From NCBI GenBank assembly GCA_947625185.1, contig CANQNJ010000013.1:1-38563 (forward strand): a DNA stretch of 38,563 nt, in the 5' to 3' direction. Source of the stretch: an uncultured Clostridia bacterium (GTDB lineage Bacteria; Bacillota; Clostridia; Christensenellales; CAG-314). This document shows, piece after piece, positions 7,544 to 16,911 of this stretch (positions are counted from its first letter, which is position 1; every line of letters starts with the position of its first letter). The translations under genes and the position numbers were made by a program. Under the pieces are notes generated by a model. The model was not told the origin of the DNA. It did not search any database and saw only the letters and a program-made list of their open reading frames with translations.

Positions 7544-9805
7544 ATGAAAAAATTATTTACTTTGTTAACTCTGCTTGTCGTTGCAGTGATGACGCTTAAT
7601 TTTGCAAGCGTTGCCGCAGCAGCAAGCGTGCCTATGCAGGATGAACCCGACTACTCGATCGCACAGATCAAGGAGGCAGGCGAAACTTATACCGTGCGCG
7701 GTCGCGTTGTCGCCGAAAATACCCGAAGCGTTATTATTACCGACGGAACGACCAACGTTATGATCTACGGAAACGGTATTGCGGACGCGGTGGATATCAA
7801 TGATTACATTCAGATCTCAGCCGCCGCAAGCGTTTATAACAATATTTTACAACTCAATTACAACAGCGAGTCTCCCGTGGAGAAGATAACCCCCGCCGAG
7901 ACGCCCGACGAGACCCCCGTAACGGCATTGTCGCCGGATAAAGCCAAGGAGTGGCAGACCAAGGCGGCGGCAGGAACGCTTGCTCTCGGAGACGTACAGC
8001 GTTACTCCTGGCAGGCAACAGCGACGAGAGTGGGCAGCTATTGGGCATTGACTCCCGCCGACTACGATATCGATTTCCAAATCGAACCGCTTTATGTCAA
8101 TACGGGCGTTTTCAATTTGCAAGCAGGCGTTAATTATAACGTTACGGCGTATTTTACGGGGTTCAACAACACATCATCCACGCCTTTTGCCGGAGTGATG
8201 ATTCAGACACTGTCCCCTGTTGCGGGACAACTGCAAATACGCGTTGCCAAAGAGTATATAGCCGTAAATGATTTAACATTATCTGTAAATTTAGGTGTGA
8301 CGATAGAAAATGCGTCGACAACCGATGCTTATACGGTTAGCTCATCTGACGAAACCATAGCTAAATGGAACGAAAAGAGCGAAGAAGTGGATATTCTTGA
8401 TGTCGGAACCGTTACCATAACGGTTACGTCTGTTGAGGATACTGCCAAATCAGTAAATGTGGTTTTGGTTATTTATGAGTCGGAAGTAAGCAGAATTGCA
8501 AATATAGCTAATGCAGGTACTTATTTAATACGCGGTACCGTTGTCGCCAAGACCACAAGCTCGGCAATTATCGCGGACGCAAGCGGCGGTATTATGGTAT
8601 ATGACGTCAAGCAAGTTTCCGGTCTGAATGTAGACGATTATGTAAGCGTTGCTGGCACGGTTTCGGAGTACAACGGACTGTGGCAGTTCTCCTACAATCC
8701 CGGCGTTGTCGTAGAGAAGGTAAGCGGCACCGCCTATAAGCCCACAGCAACGCCCCTCACCGAGAGTCTGTTGAGCGGTTGGGTGAGCGCTCGCACACAA
8801 GCCGACGTCAAACTGTACGCCTGGACGGCGGTCGCAAGTCAGCGCAACGGGTTCAATGTTTACAGCCTGACTTATGACGGAGTAGTTGTCGAGTCGGAAG
8901 TGGCTCTTGCGGATATTGTCCTCGGCACGACATACAATCTCGAAGGGTACTTTGCGGGTTACAGCACAAGCAACCAATATGCGTCGTTTGTGATAACCAA
9001 GTGCGAAGCCGCACCCGAAGCGGATCAGATACCGTATCTCGGCTTTAACCGCGACAGCATCAATCTCGGTATCGGCAGCACTTATGAATTGAGTCCCATT
9101 GTCGGTGGCGGTATAGCGTTGGCAGACGTCCATTACGAGATCGGCGGTACCGACCCGAGCGCTATCAGCATAACCGACGGCGTCGTCAAGGGCGAAAAGG
9201 CAGGCTCGGCGACGATCACCGCAACGGCGGGCGGTATAAGCAGAGATATCGCCGTCACAGTAAGCACCGCAATCAGCCAAGTTACGGAAAACAACCAATT
9301 CTACACCGTGATAGGCAAGGTGGTGGCAAAGACAACGCAATCGCTCGTTATCCACGACGGAACCGCAGGCATACTCGTATATGACAGAGACGCCGTAGCC
9401 GAGTACGCGCTCGACGACGTGATACAGGTATCCGGATATGTATCGACGTTCAACAATATGTTGCAATTCTCCTACAACAACAGCTTGTCTACGTCCAAGG
9501 TGGACCAGACGATAACCGTCCCCGCCGCAACGACGTTGACCGTAGCTATCGCAGACGAATGGCCGACGCTGACAAGCCCGATATCCGTAACGAGATGCCG
9601 CGAATACACCTGGACGACAACCGTCGGACAGGACGGCAATTTCCTCACTATCAACGTCTCGGGCAGCGACGTTAAGATCGAACCCGCGTATCTGCCGAGC
9701 AACTTCACTCTCGAAGCGGGCAAGACGTATACCGTCAAGGGATACTTTATCGGTTATTCGACGAATAACAACTATGCGGCTATCGCAATAACCGCCGTGG
9801 GTTGA
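7544..9805 (+). CDS. Secreted protein with three OB-like repeats and Ig-like domains
   Basis: 753 residues with a signal peptide (about 1-27, cleavage near SVAAAAS) and no lipobox. Three repeated pairs of modules: an OB-like unit (YTVRGRVVAENTRSVIITDG; YLIRGTVVAKTTSSAIIADA; YTVIGKVVAKTTQSLVIHDG), each followed by a second beta unit ending in YFTGF, YFAGY or YFIGY. Ig-like spacers lie between pairs (about 245-315 and 500-570). The repeats suggest a scaffold or ligand-binding surface protein rather than an enzyme. ATG 7544 has AAAGGAG 7 nt upstream. The C-terminus shows no LPXTG or membrane anchor, so it is probably released or held non-covalently. A long leader carries the two-codon ORF motif. 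Confidence 0.82.
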   Translation: MKKLFTLLTLLVVAVMTLNFASVAAAASVPMQDEPDYSIAQIKEAGETYTVRGRVVAENTRSVIITDGTTNVMIYGNGIADAVDINDYIQISAAASVYNNILQLNYNSESPVEKITPAETPDETPVTALSPDKAKEWQTKAAAGTLALGDVQRYSWQATATRVGSYWALTPADYDIDFQIEPLYVNTGVFNLQAGVNYNVTAYFTGFNNTSSTPFAGVMIQTLSPVAGQLQIRVAKEYIAVNDLTLSVNLGVTIENASTTDAYTVSSSDETIAKWNEKSEEVDILDVGTVTITVTSVEDTAKSVNVVLVIYESEVSRIANIANAGTYLIRGTVVAKTTSSAIIADASGGIMVYDVKQVSGLNVDDYVSVAGTVSEYNGLWQFSYNPGVVVEKVSGTAYKPTATPLTESLLSGWVSARTQADVKLYAWTAVASQRNGFNVYSLTYDGVVVESEVALADIVLGTTYNLEGYFAGYSTSNQYASFVITKCEAAPEADQIPYLGFNRDSINLGIGSTYELSPIVGGGIALADVHYEIGGTDPSAISITDGVVKGEKAGSATITATAGGISRDIAVTVSTAISQVTENNQFYTVIGKVVAKTTQSLVIHDGTAGILVYDRDAVAEYALDDVIQVSGYVSTFNNMLQFSYNNSLSTSKVDQTITVPAATTLTVAIADEWPTLTSPISVTRCREYTWTTTVGQDGNFLTINVSGSDVKIEPAYLPSNFTLEAGKTYTVKGYFIGYSTNNNYAAIAITAVG

Positions 9806-9909
9806 TTCTCCTGACCTCTGTATGTGTGTAAAAGTCTTACGCCGGCGGCAAAGCAATGGTAACAATTAAATTTTTCCGACCATAGAGCATTGCCGCGGCG
9901 ATTGACGAA

Positions 9910-9944
9910 GGCGCCTTCGAATTTATCGGAGGCGCCGATTTTTG
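9910..9944 (+). terminator. Rho-independent terminator
   Basis: GGCGCCT-t-CGA paired with TCG-g-AGGCGCC around an ATTTA loop, followed by ATTTTTG. About 105 nt after the gene ending at 9805. Confidence 0.85.
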
Positions 9945-9954
9945 TTCCATTCAG

Positions 9955-10050
9955 GTCTGTGCGGTGGACTTGACGGGGACCCCGACGAGGCGACAGACGT
10001 AGGCTTGTTTATTTCATTCACTTCTATATCCCAACATTTGCCATAGAGCC
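9955..10050 (+). repeat. Divergent, truncated copy of the structured dispersed repeat
   Basis: TCTGTGCGGTGGACT resembles TCTGTACGGTTGACT in the copies at 19796 and 30666, closed by ACAGACG. It is followed by the same kind of tail (TTTATTTCATTCACTTCTAT, then CCAACATTTGCCATAGAG) seen near 20,075-20,106. The reverse complement of that last block also occurs at 30,583. It fills the gap between the gene ending at 9805 and the promoter at 10,103. Confidence 0.5.
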
Positions 10051-10102
10051 TGAATTTTTGTAAAAACACGCGCGAAATAGTTTTTTATTTACTCTCAGGG
10101 TA

Positions 10103-10131
10103 TTGCAAAAGGACAGAAAATACTGTATAAT
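10103..10131 (+). promoter_or_regulatory. Sigma-70-type promoter of the nucleotidase lipoprotein gene
   Basis: TTGCAA (10103-10108), 17-bp spacer, TATAAT (10126-10131). The start codon is about 200 nt further on. The leader can fold: AATATCCG near 10,130 pairs with CGGATATT near 10,175 around an inner GTCAAC/GTTGAC hairpin, followed by T-rich stretches. Leader-based control is possible but not shown. Confidence 0.75.
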
Positions 10132-10339
10132 ATCCGTATGATAGAATAGCGTCAACAAATATGGTTGACCGCGGATATTAGTAGTTTCGTTCGTTTTTTG
10201 CGCAACTTTCGCGGCGTTCACCGCCCAAACGAAAGGCTCCGTAGTTTTTTCATCTTTTTTGCCATCTATCAATGTAACCCATTTGCTCTGTCCGCAAGGC
10301 GTTTTTTGCGGAATATATTTAAGTATAGGAAGATTTTTT

Positions 10340-11881
10340 GTGAAAAAGAGAAATTTATCTATCGCTTTACTTTTGGCAATATTTGTGCTTGCGTTGTGTG
10401 TGGCGGCGTGTCATCCGACGGACGGTCCGAACAAGATTACGGGCACGCATACGGTGGACGTGTACGCCGTCAACGACTTTCACGGGGCGGTGGACAAGAT
10501 GCCGCGCATAGCGGGATATCTCGCCGCGCGCAAGGCGGAGGGAGCCATCGTCGTCAACTCGGGAGATATGTTTCAAGGGTCGATGGAGTCCAACAGCAAT
10601 TTCGGCAAGCTGCTGACCGACTGTATGGAGGCGGCGGGCTTTGACGAAATGACATTCGGCAATCACGAGTTCGATTGGGGTTTGGACAATCTGCGCAACC
10701 TGTCCCAGAACAGCGGCATACCGTTCCTCGGAGCCAATATCTACAATTGGAGCCGCGACGCGGGGTGGGGCGAATTTGCCGACGACCTTGCGGACAAGTA
10801 CATAGTCGAGGACGTCAACGGGATCAAAGTGGGCGTTATCGGCGTTATCGGGTCGGATCAGATAACCTCTATCAGCTCTCAATTGGTGCAGGATATCGGC
10901 TTCAAGGATCCGCTGCCCATTATCAAGGAACTCGCCGCCGAATTGCGCGAGGAACAGCATTGCAACGTGGTGGTGGCAAGCGTCCACGCGGGTCCGCAGG
11001 ATATAGTCGGCGAAAAGGAAAATTATCAAAAGCCTTCCACCTCGGCGGGCTTGAACGAGTGCGTCGACGCAGTGTTCTGCGCACACACCCACTCCGAGCA
11101 AAATTACGAAGTGGAGGGCATACCCTTTATTCAGGGCGGACGCTACGGAGAATATGTGTCGCACGTCAGATTTACGTTGAATAACGGCAACGTCGTCGAC
11201 GCAACGTCCGAGAATATCCCCTACGAAAGTCTTACAAACGTAGACGCGTCGGTAAGAAACGAAGTGGAACACCTTATCGACAACTCCAACGACGCTATCG
11301 AGGACGAGCGCAACGAAGTCCTCGCCACGATAAACAGCTCGTTGGGTAGCCGCAATGCCGTGCCGCGCCTGGTTTGCCACGCAATGGCGGAGTACGCAGA
11401 CTCGCAGGGATACGATATAGACCTCGCCATTTGCAACAACGCGCGCAGTGCGTTGGATTCGGGCAAGGTGACGTATTCCGAGCTGTATGAGGCTATCCCC
11501 TTCGACAACGTCGTGTATATCGCCAAGGTATCCGGCAAGGACATAATCAAGGAAATGGAATACGATACGCAAAGCATGTGGCGCGTCAACGGCGAGCCGA
11601 TACAGAACCGCGACGATGTGTACTACACAATAGCCGTCATCGATTATCTGCTGTTCCACCAGAACGCCAATCGCAATTACAACTACTTTGCTTCGGCGTT
11701 CCGAAGCGGCTTCGACCCCGTGCCGCTTACCAAGAGGGGCGTCGAAATGTACAATTACCGACTTATTACCAAAGATTTCCTTTTGAGCAAGAGCGGAACG
11801 TTCAATGTGTCCGTATATGTGCAGAACAACGCTCATACCAATACGTCGCTGCTTGAACAAAAGGTCAACCTCGGCAATTGA
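10340..11881 (+). CDS. 5'-nucleotidase/UshA-like metallophosphoesterase lipoprotein
   Basis: 513-residue exported lipoprotein (lipobox VAAC, Cys24). The calcineurin-type phosphoesterase domain (about 38-290) shows NDFHG (45-49), a conserved SGDMFQG, GNHEFDWG (107-114) and AHTHSE, which together bind two metals. The C-terminal domain (about 320-480) is the 5'-nucleotidase substrate domain, with VTYSELYEAIPFDN, but its usual Gly-Gly-Ile-Arg segment reads NNARS, so the nucleotide specificity may have changed. Likely role: dephosphorylating nucleotides or related phosphates outside the cell. GTG 10340 is chosen because AGGAAG stands just upstream and the signal peptide begins there; an in-frame ATG 81 nt earlier would spoil the signal sequence. 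Confidence 0.9.
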   Translation: MKKRNLSIALLLAIFVLALCVAACHPTDGPNKITGTHTVDVYAVNDFHGAVDKMPRIAGYLAARKAEGAIVVNSGDMFQGSMESNSNFGKLLTDCMEAAGFDEMTFGNHEFDWGLDNLRNLSQNSGIPFLGANIYNWSRDAGWGEFADDLADKYIVEDVNGIKVGVIGVIGSDQITSISSQLVQDIGFKDPLPIIKELAAELREEQHCNVVVASVHAGPQDIVGEKENYQKPSTSAGLNECVDAVFCAHTHSEQNYEVEGIPFIQGGRYGEYVSHVRFTLNNGNVVDATSENIPYESLTNVDASVRNEVEHLIDNSNDAIEDERNEVLATINSSLGSRNAVPRLVCHAMAEYADSQGYDIDLAICNNARSALDSGKVTYSELYEAIPFDNVVYIAKVSGKDIIKEMEYDTQSMWRVNGEPIQNRDDVYYTIAVIDYLLFHQNANRNYNYFASAFRSGFDPVPLTKRGVEMYNYRLITKDFLLSKSGTFNVSVYVQNNAHTNTSLLEQKVNLGN

Positions 11882-11930
11882 TTTAATTTAGGTAATTTAT
11901 TATAAAATTTAATAAAAAATATATTTACAC

Positions 11931-11974
11931 GGGCTGTCGAAAGTTGTAAAATAACAATCGGATAGCCCTTTTTT
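11931..11974 (+). terminator. Rho-independent terminator
   Basis: GGGCTGTC/GATAGCCC outer stem with an inner GTTGT/ACAAT stem, followed by TTTTTT; 50 nt after the nucleotidase gene. Confidence 0.88.
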
Positions 11975-12008
11975 ATTTGGGCGAATAAATATATACAAGG
12001 AGAAGACA

Positions 12009-15000
12009 ATGAAGAGGCGCGCATTTATTTGTTTAGCACTTGTTTTGGCAATTGCGGCTATGGTATTTGTTGCGTGTTCGCCCGATTTCGACGACGATAC
12101 TTTGCTCGGCGAAATAACCAAGTTGGAGAGCGAACTCAAACAAACCGTGCAGACTCCCGCAAGCTACACATTGAAGAAAACCATCGGCAGCTATGACGAG
12201 AAAGGCAACTTACGCGATATCTACATCAAGTGGACCATCGAGGATACCTATCTTATCACTGTGACCGAAGGCGACGGCGAAGTGACGGTCAATATCCCCG
12301 AGACTCGTTCGGCGGATATCAACTACAAACTTCGCGCAACGTTGGTAGACGAGGACGGCAAGGCGTATACCGAGGACGGCAAGAACTTTACCGTGGCGGT
12401 AAGCCGTGTGGCTCCCAAGACGGACGTCGGCGGGGGCGACGACGAGGGAAAGCTGACCGCAGATATCCTGCGCGGCGCCTTGTCCGCGTTGGAGAGCGAA
12501 CTCAAAAAGACCGAGCAGACCCCCGCAAGCTATACGCTTGACAGGACTCTTGCGGTCAAGGACGACAAGAACAACGACGCAACCGTATACGTAAAGTGGA
12601 CTGTCGAGGATACCGACCTCGTCACCGTTACGGAGAGTAACGGTACGGTTACGGTCAATATCCCCGATACGCGTTCGGCAGACATCAACTACAAGCTTCG
12701 CGCAACGTTGGTAGACGAGGACGGCAAGAAATATAACGAGGACGGCAACAACTTTACCGTGGCGGTAAGCCGCGTGGCTCCCAAGACGGACGTCGGCGGG
12801 GGCGACGAACCGACCCCGAGCGACAAGGGAACAAGGGACAATCCGTATACCCCGATAGAAGCCCTCGGCGTCGGAGGTATGTTGTCCGACGACCAATTTA
12901 CCGATGACGCGGTATATGTCAAGGGATATGTAGTTGCGGGATCCACAAGCAATGGGTCTACGCCTTATAAAGGCGGTCAGGGCGATTGGAGTTTCCACCT
13001 GTCCGACACCGAGGACGGCGGTCCCGACTTTTACGTTTTCTTTGCAACGCCCACGGTGGATATAACCGTTCTGCAACCGGGCGACCAAGTGACGGTGTAC
13101 GGCTTCATCGAGAAGTTCAACGGAGAAATTCAGATGTACGGCGGCGGCAGCTCGGACAAAGCCAAGCCGACCATTGTGGAATACGTTGAGGGCGACGGCG
13201 ATCACGGCGGCGGCAGCGTAACTCCCCCGACCCCGGGCGGAGATCTCACGGGCGAAGGAACTTTGGATAATCCCTACACCGTAGCCGACGCATTGACGAT
13301 CATCGGCAGCCTTGCTCAGGGCGGGTATTCCGACAGCGCCGTATATGTACAGGGCACGATTACCGGAGAAATCACAAAGGGCGATGATGACGAACTTAAA
13401 TTTGTCATCATGGATAACGGCAGCGGAAAGGGACTGACGATTTGGTACGCCAAGCCGGCAGAGTGTCAACCGGGCGATACCGTTGTAGTATACGGATACT
13501 TGTGGAACTTCTACAATAACACAACTCAATCGTACACAGCAGAGATGGCAGATTACAAGAACGTCGAGTTGGCGATAGTCAAGGTCAACGGACAAGATCC
13601 CTCGGGCGGCGGAGAAGTTACTCCCCCGACCCCGGGCGGAGACACGTCGGAATGGGAAGAGTACATCGACACATACGAACTCGTCGAGATAGACGACACC
13701 TCGGACGCGCTCACGTTGGAAGTCAAGGCGGATAGCATTGTCATTACGCACGGTTCGGTCTCAACTATTGACGCTGCGTATATAGAGTTCGTCGCCGACG
13801 AGCCGGAAGATGGCATAGATTTGTTATGCTTCTTGTGGGACGATACCCGTTGGTATTTCTTCATTTACCCCGACGATAAGGTACAGTTGACGGATGAAAA
13901 CGGAGAATTTTGTTATTGCTACGAAAGCGACGCCAACTTCGAAGGCAACCCGTCTGACGATTGGTCGAAATACGTCGACAAGTCTTACAAACTGTTTGCT
14001 GCGGATTGGGATACGGAAGAAATCTTCGAAGATGAATTTATCACGGTCAAAGTCAACCGAGACAGCATAGATATTACCAAGGACGGCACCACGGACAAGA
14101 TATCCTCTCTCGAATTCTATACAGACGCCGTTTACTACGGATATGTCTCCGATGACTTTGTTTTCGAGTGGGACGGCGAAGAATATATCCTTTCTTTCTA
14201 TGATGACGGAGAAGTGTATCTTAGCGGCGATATCCATTTATATATCGGCAGCGAGAGCGGAACGGGCGAGGATCCGACCCCGGGCGGAGATCTCACGGGC
14301 GAAGGAACTTTGGATAATCCTTACACCGTAGCCGACGCATTGACGATCATAGGCAGCCTTGCTCAGGGCGAGTATTCCGACAGCGCCGTATATGTACAGG
14401 GCACGATTACCGGAGAAATCACAAAGGGCGATAGTGACGAACTTAAATTTGTCATCACGGATAACGGCAGCGGAAACGGACTGACGATTTGGTATGCCAA
14501 GTCGGCAGAGTGTCAAACGGGCGATACCGTTGTAGTATATGGATACTTGTGGAACTTCTACGATAACAGAAATCAATCTTCCACAGCAGAGATGGCAGAT
14601 TACAAGAACGTCGAGTTGGCGATAGTCAAGGTCAACGGACAGGATCCCTCGGGCGGCGGCGATCACGGCGGCGGAGACACGGGCAATACCGTTACGATAG
14701 ATTTCACTGCGCAAGGCTACACAAACGCACAGGTTATGGATGCTTCTCAAACTATCAACGGATTGAATATTGCCTTTGCCAAGGGTAGTAACAGTTCGAC
14801 TGCGGCAACCTTCTACGAAAATAAAAACGGCAATCATTTGCGTTTGTACGCTGACAATACGATGACGATTTCCGGCGCCACAATGACCAAAATCGTGTTT
14901 GTATTTGCCAAGTATGATGAAACTAACCCGATAACTGTCAACACGGGAACATTTGATACCAATACTTGGACGGGATCTGCGACCAGCGTTTCTTTCCATG

Positions 15001-16796
15001 TCGGAGAAAACGATGAGGGTTGGCACGGTCATCGCAGAATAGTATCCATTACGGTAACGCTTGCAAGCGGTCAGGGCGGAACTACTCCCGGTGGAACTAC
15101 TCCCGGTGGTGGTAGTGGCAGCGACACGGTTGAGTGGCAAAAATACATCGGTGTGTATAATTTGGTCGGTGTCGACCTCGAGACGCTGGAATACACCACG
15201 GACACTGTAAAGATAGAAATCACCAAGAACAGTATTATCATAACATATAACAATGGCACGCCGACCACCATCACCGACTTTGAGTTTAGTGCGGGTGATG
15301 TGGACTCCGAGGACTATGTATATGACGGCTTTTACTTTGAGTGGAGTGGTGCAGATTGTTGCTTTGCCGTGTATGTAGATGATGGCTATACCGATTTCGG
15401 CGATTTGGATGGGGAACAATTTTACTACGTTGTTAGTGAGGACTACGGCGATGATGATCCCGGCACGTCATCGGATGATTGGTCTCAATACGTAGGCAAG
15501 ACATACACTCTCGCAAATATTGAGGATAAATCCGACACTGTCACTGTTAAAGTCACAGCAAACAGCATAGTTATCACCCACAACGGCAATTCGACCACTG
15601 TTACCGAGTTTGACTTCTATATAGATGCGATATATATGGGAGATCACTATGACGATTTCGAGTTCGAGTGGAACGGCGTCGAAACATTCTTCTCTGTTTA
15701 CGAAGACGGTTATGTAGAGCTTGGCGCACGGGACGATTCATTCTACTATTATGCCGAGAGCGGAACGGGCGAGGATCCGACCCCGGGCGGCGGCGGAGAA
15801 GTTACGGGCAATACCGTTACGATAGATTTCACTGCGCAAGGCTACTCGGATCAATCTGTTGCGACAGATATTACGGAGCACGGAATTACCGTTTCCTTTG
15901 CCGCGGGAACCAATCAATCAAATGCTCCCAAATGGTTCGATAACGGCTCGTCGGTAAGAGTATACGGCGGCAATACGATTACTATTTCCGGTGCAACTAT
16001 CGTCAAGGTCGTCATTCACTTTGCGTCAAAAGAATACGATAATAATGCCATTACTACCAATGTCGGCAACTTCTCAAACGACACCTGGACGGGTTCTACG
16101 GACACGTTGATTTTTACGGTGGGAGGTAATTCCGGAAACAGAAGAATAGTTTCAATGGATATAACGGTCAACGGCGAGATCGGCGGCGGCAGCACAACCC
16201 CGGGCGGTGGAGGAACGACACCTACTCCCGGTGGCGGCACAGAACCGGGCGGAGACCAAGAAACTCCGACAGGGACGATAACATATGACTTTGTTACCGC
16301 CTATGGCACTTACGGACCGTCGTGGAGCAATTCCTATACCAACAGAACTTTGACGTCATCCGATTTGGGCATCAAAAGTACGGTAGAATTCGTGTTTTCC
16401 AATGCGGGACAAGGAACGACCATTTCAGACAGACCCGTTTTGGCGAGTAAGTCGGGCGCTGAGCAGTACCTCACGGTCAACGGCGGCGGTGCAAAGATTA
16501 CTTCGGTCACCTTCAATTTGCAAGAGTGGGTGACGGAAGGCGGCGGCGCTCCCAAGAAGTTCTACAAACTTCGTATCGAATACACAACAGACGGCAGCAT
16601 TTGGACCGAGGTGAGCGGCGTCGGTTTCGAAGATAGCAACGGTAAGCAAATAACCGACTATCTGACGTTGTCCTCCGGGACGTTGCCGTCAGGAGTTGTC
16701 TCCGTTAGGCTTGTTTATGCGGGAGCTATGAGCAATTCGAGTGATAAGAGCAACAAGCAATTCGGGCTTAGCAGCATTATATTGACCCTCGCGTAA
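12009..16796 (+). CDS. Giant multidomain surface lipoprotein (1,595 aa)
   Basis: Lipobox VFVAC (Cys23). Built from repeated beta-rich modules joined by Gly/Pro-rich linkers: module A twice (about 30-145 and 150-270, each ending NFTVAVSRVAPKTDVGGG); OB-like modules at about 275-395, 415-535 and 763-885 (LDNPYTVADALTIIGSL); module C four times (about 547, 652, 1040 and 1157; W-x2-YI/V...VKITxxSIxIT); module D twice (about 890 and 1265; TVTIDFTAQGY); and a unique C-terminal domain (1420-1595) resembling exported carbohydrate- or nuclease-associated beta domains. No catalytic motif seen. Start: AAGGAGAAG 5 nt before ATG 12009. OB copies two and three are nearly identical at DNA level. Likely a binding scaffold at the cell surface. 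Confidence 0.85.
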   Translation: MKRRAFICLALVLAIAAMVFVACSPDFDDDTLLGEITKLESELKQTVQTPASYTLKKTIGSYDEKGNLRDIYIKWTIEDTYLITVTEGDGEVTVNIPETRSADINYKLRATLVDEDGKAYTEDGKNFTVAVSRVAPKTDVGGGDDEGKLTADILRGALSALESELKKTEQTPASYTLDRTLAVKDDKNNDATVYVKWTVEDTDLVTVTESNGTVTVNIPDTRSADINYKLRATLVDEDGKKYNEDGNNFTVAVSRVAPKTDVGGGDEPTPSDKGTRDNPYTPIEALGVGGMLSDDQFTDDAVYVKGYVVAGSTSNGSTPYKGGQGDWSFHLSDTEDGGPDFYVFFATPTVDITVLQPGDQVTVYGFIEKFNGEIQMYGGGSSDKAKPTIVEYVEGDGDHGGGSVTPPTPGGDLTGEGTLDNPYTVADALTIIGSLAQGGYSDSAVYVQGTITGEITKGDDDELKFVIMDNGSGKGLTIWYAKPAECQPGDTVVVYGYLWNFYNNTTQSYTAEMADYKNVELAIVKVNGQDPSGGGEVTPPTPGGDTSEWEEYIDTYELVEIDDTSDALTLEVKADSIVITHGSVSTIDAAYIEFVADEPEDGIDLLCFLWDDTRWYFFIYPDDKVQLTDENGEFCYCYESDANFEGNPSDDWSKYVDKSYKLFAADWDTEEIFEDEFITVKVNRDSIDITKDGTTDKISSLEFYTDAVYYGYVSDDFVFEWDGEEYILSFYDDGEVYLSGDIHLYIGSESGTGEDPTPGGDLTGEGTLDNPYTVADALTIIGSLAQGEYSDSAVYVQGTITGEITKGDSDELKFVITDNGSGNGLTIWYAKSAECQTGDTVVVYGYLWNFYDNRNQSSTAEMADYKNVELAIVKVNGQDPSGGGDHGGGDTGNTVTIDFTAQGYTNAQVMDASQTINGLNIAFAKGSNSSTAATFYENKNGNHLRLYADNTMTISGATMTKIVFVFAKYDETNPITVNTGTFDTNTWTGSATSVSFHVGENDEGWHGHRRIVSITVTLASGQGGTTPGGTTPGGGSGSDTVEWQKYIGVYNLVGVDLETLEYTTDTVKIEITKNSIIITYNNGTPTTITDFEFSAGDVDSEDYVYDGFYFEWSGADCCFAVYVDDGYTDFGDLDGEQFYYVVSEDYGDDDPGTSSDDWSQYVGKTYTLANIEDKSDTVTVKVTANSIVITHNGNSTTVTEFDFYIDAIYMGDHYDDFEFEWNGVETFFSVYEDGYVELGARDDSFYYYAESGTGEDPTPGGGGEVTGNTVTIDFTAQGYSDQSVATDITEHGITVSFAAGTNQSNAPKWFDNGSSVRVYGGNTITISGATIVKVVIHFASKEYDNNAITTNVGNFSNDTWTGSTDTLIFTVGGNSGNRRIVSMDITVNGEIGGGSTTPGGGGTTPTPGGGTEPGGDQETPTGTITYDFVTAYGTYGPSWSNSYTNRTLTSSDLGIKSTVEFVFSNAGQGTTISDRPVLASKSGAEQYLTVNGGGAKITSVTFNLQEWVTEGGGAPKKFYKLRIEYTTDGSIWTEVSGVGFEDSNGKQITDYLTLSSGTLPSGVVSVRLVYAGAMSNSSDKSNKQFGLSSIILTLA
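13227..13612 (+). repeat. 386-bp intragenic direct repeat, copy 1
   Basis: Near-identical to 14274-14659, exactly 1,047 bp (349 codons) downstream in the same frame. It encodes the OB-like module and its glycine-rich linker. Recombination between copies would delete or add 349 residues without a frameshift. Confidence 0.9.
14274..14659 (+). repeat. 386-bp intragenic direct repeat, copy 2
   Basis: Second copy of the OB-module repeat at 13227-13612; only scattered base changes, including a few missense ones such as D/S and K/N. Confidence 0.9.
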
Positions 16797-16812
16797 AACA
16801 ATCAAATAAAAA

Positions 16813-16842
16813 AACTCCGACGTTTCCGTCGGAGTTTTTTTA
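16813..16842. terminator. Bidirectional terminator between the giant lipoprotein and surE
   Basis: AACTCCGAC/GTCGGAGTT stem with A-run on the left and T-run on the right, so it can end transcripts from both sides. The plus-strand gene ends at 16796 and minus-strand surE at 16912. Confidence 0.92.
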
Positions 16843-16911
16843 ACCCATATTAGAAAAATTGTCGCTGTGAGGACAATTTTTGCAGTGTTTATTGTGGCGT
16901 TCGGCGGGCGA

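Noticed and set aside
5041-9865. Long minus-strand frames opposite the secreted genes
   Set aside because: They mirror the codon bias of the repeat-rich plus-strand genes and have no ribosome sites.
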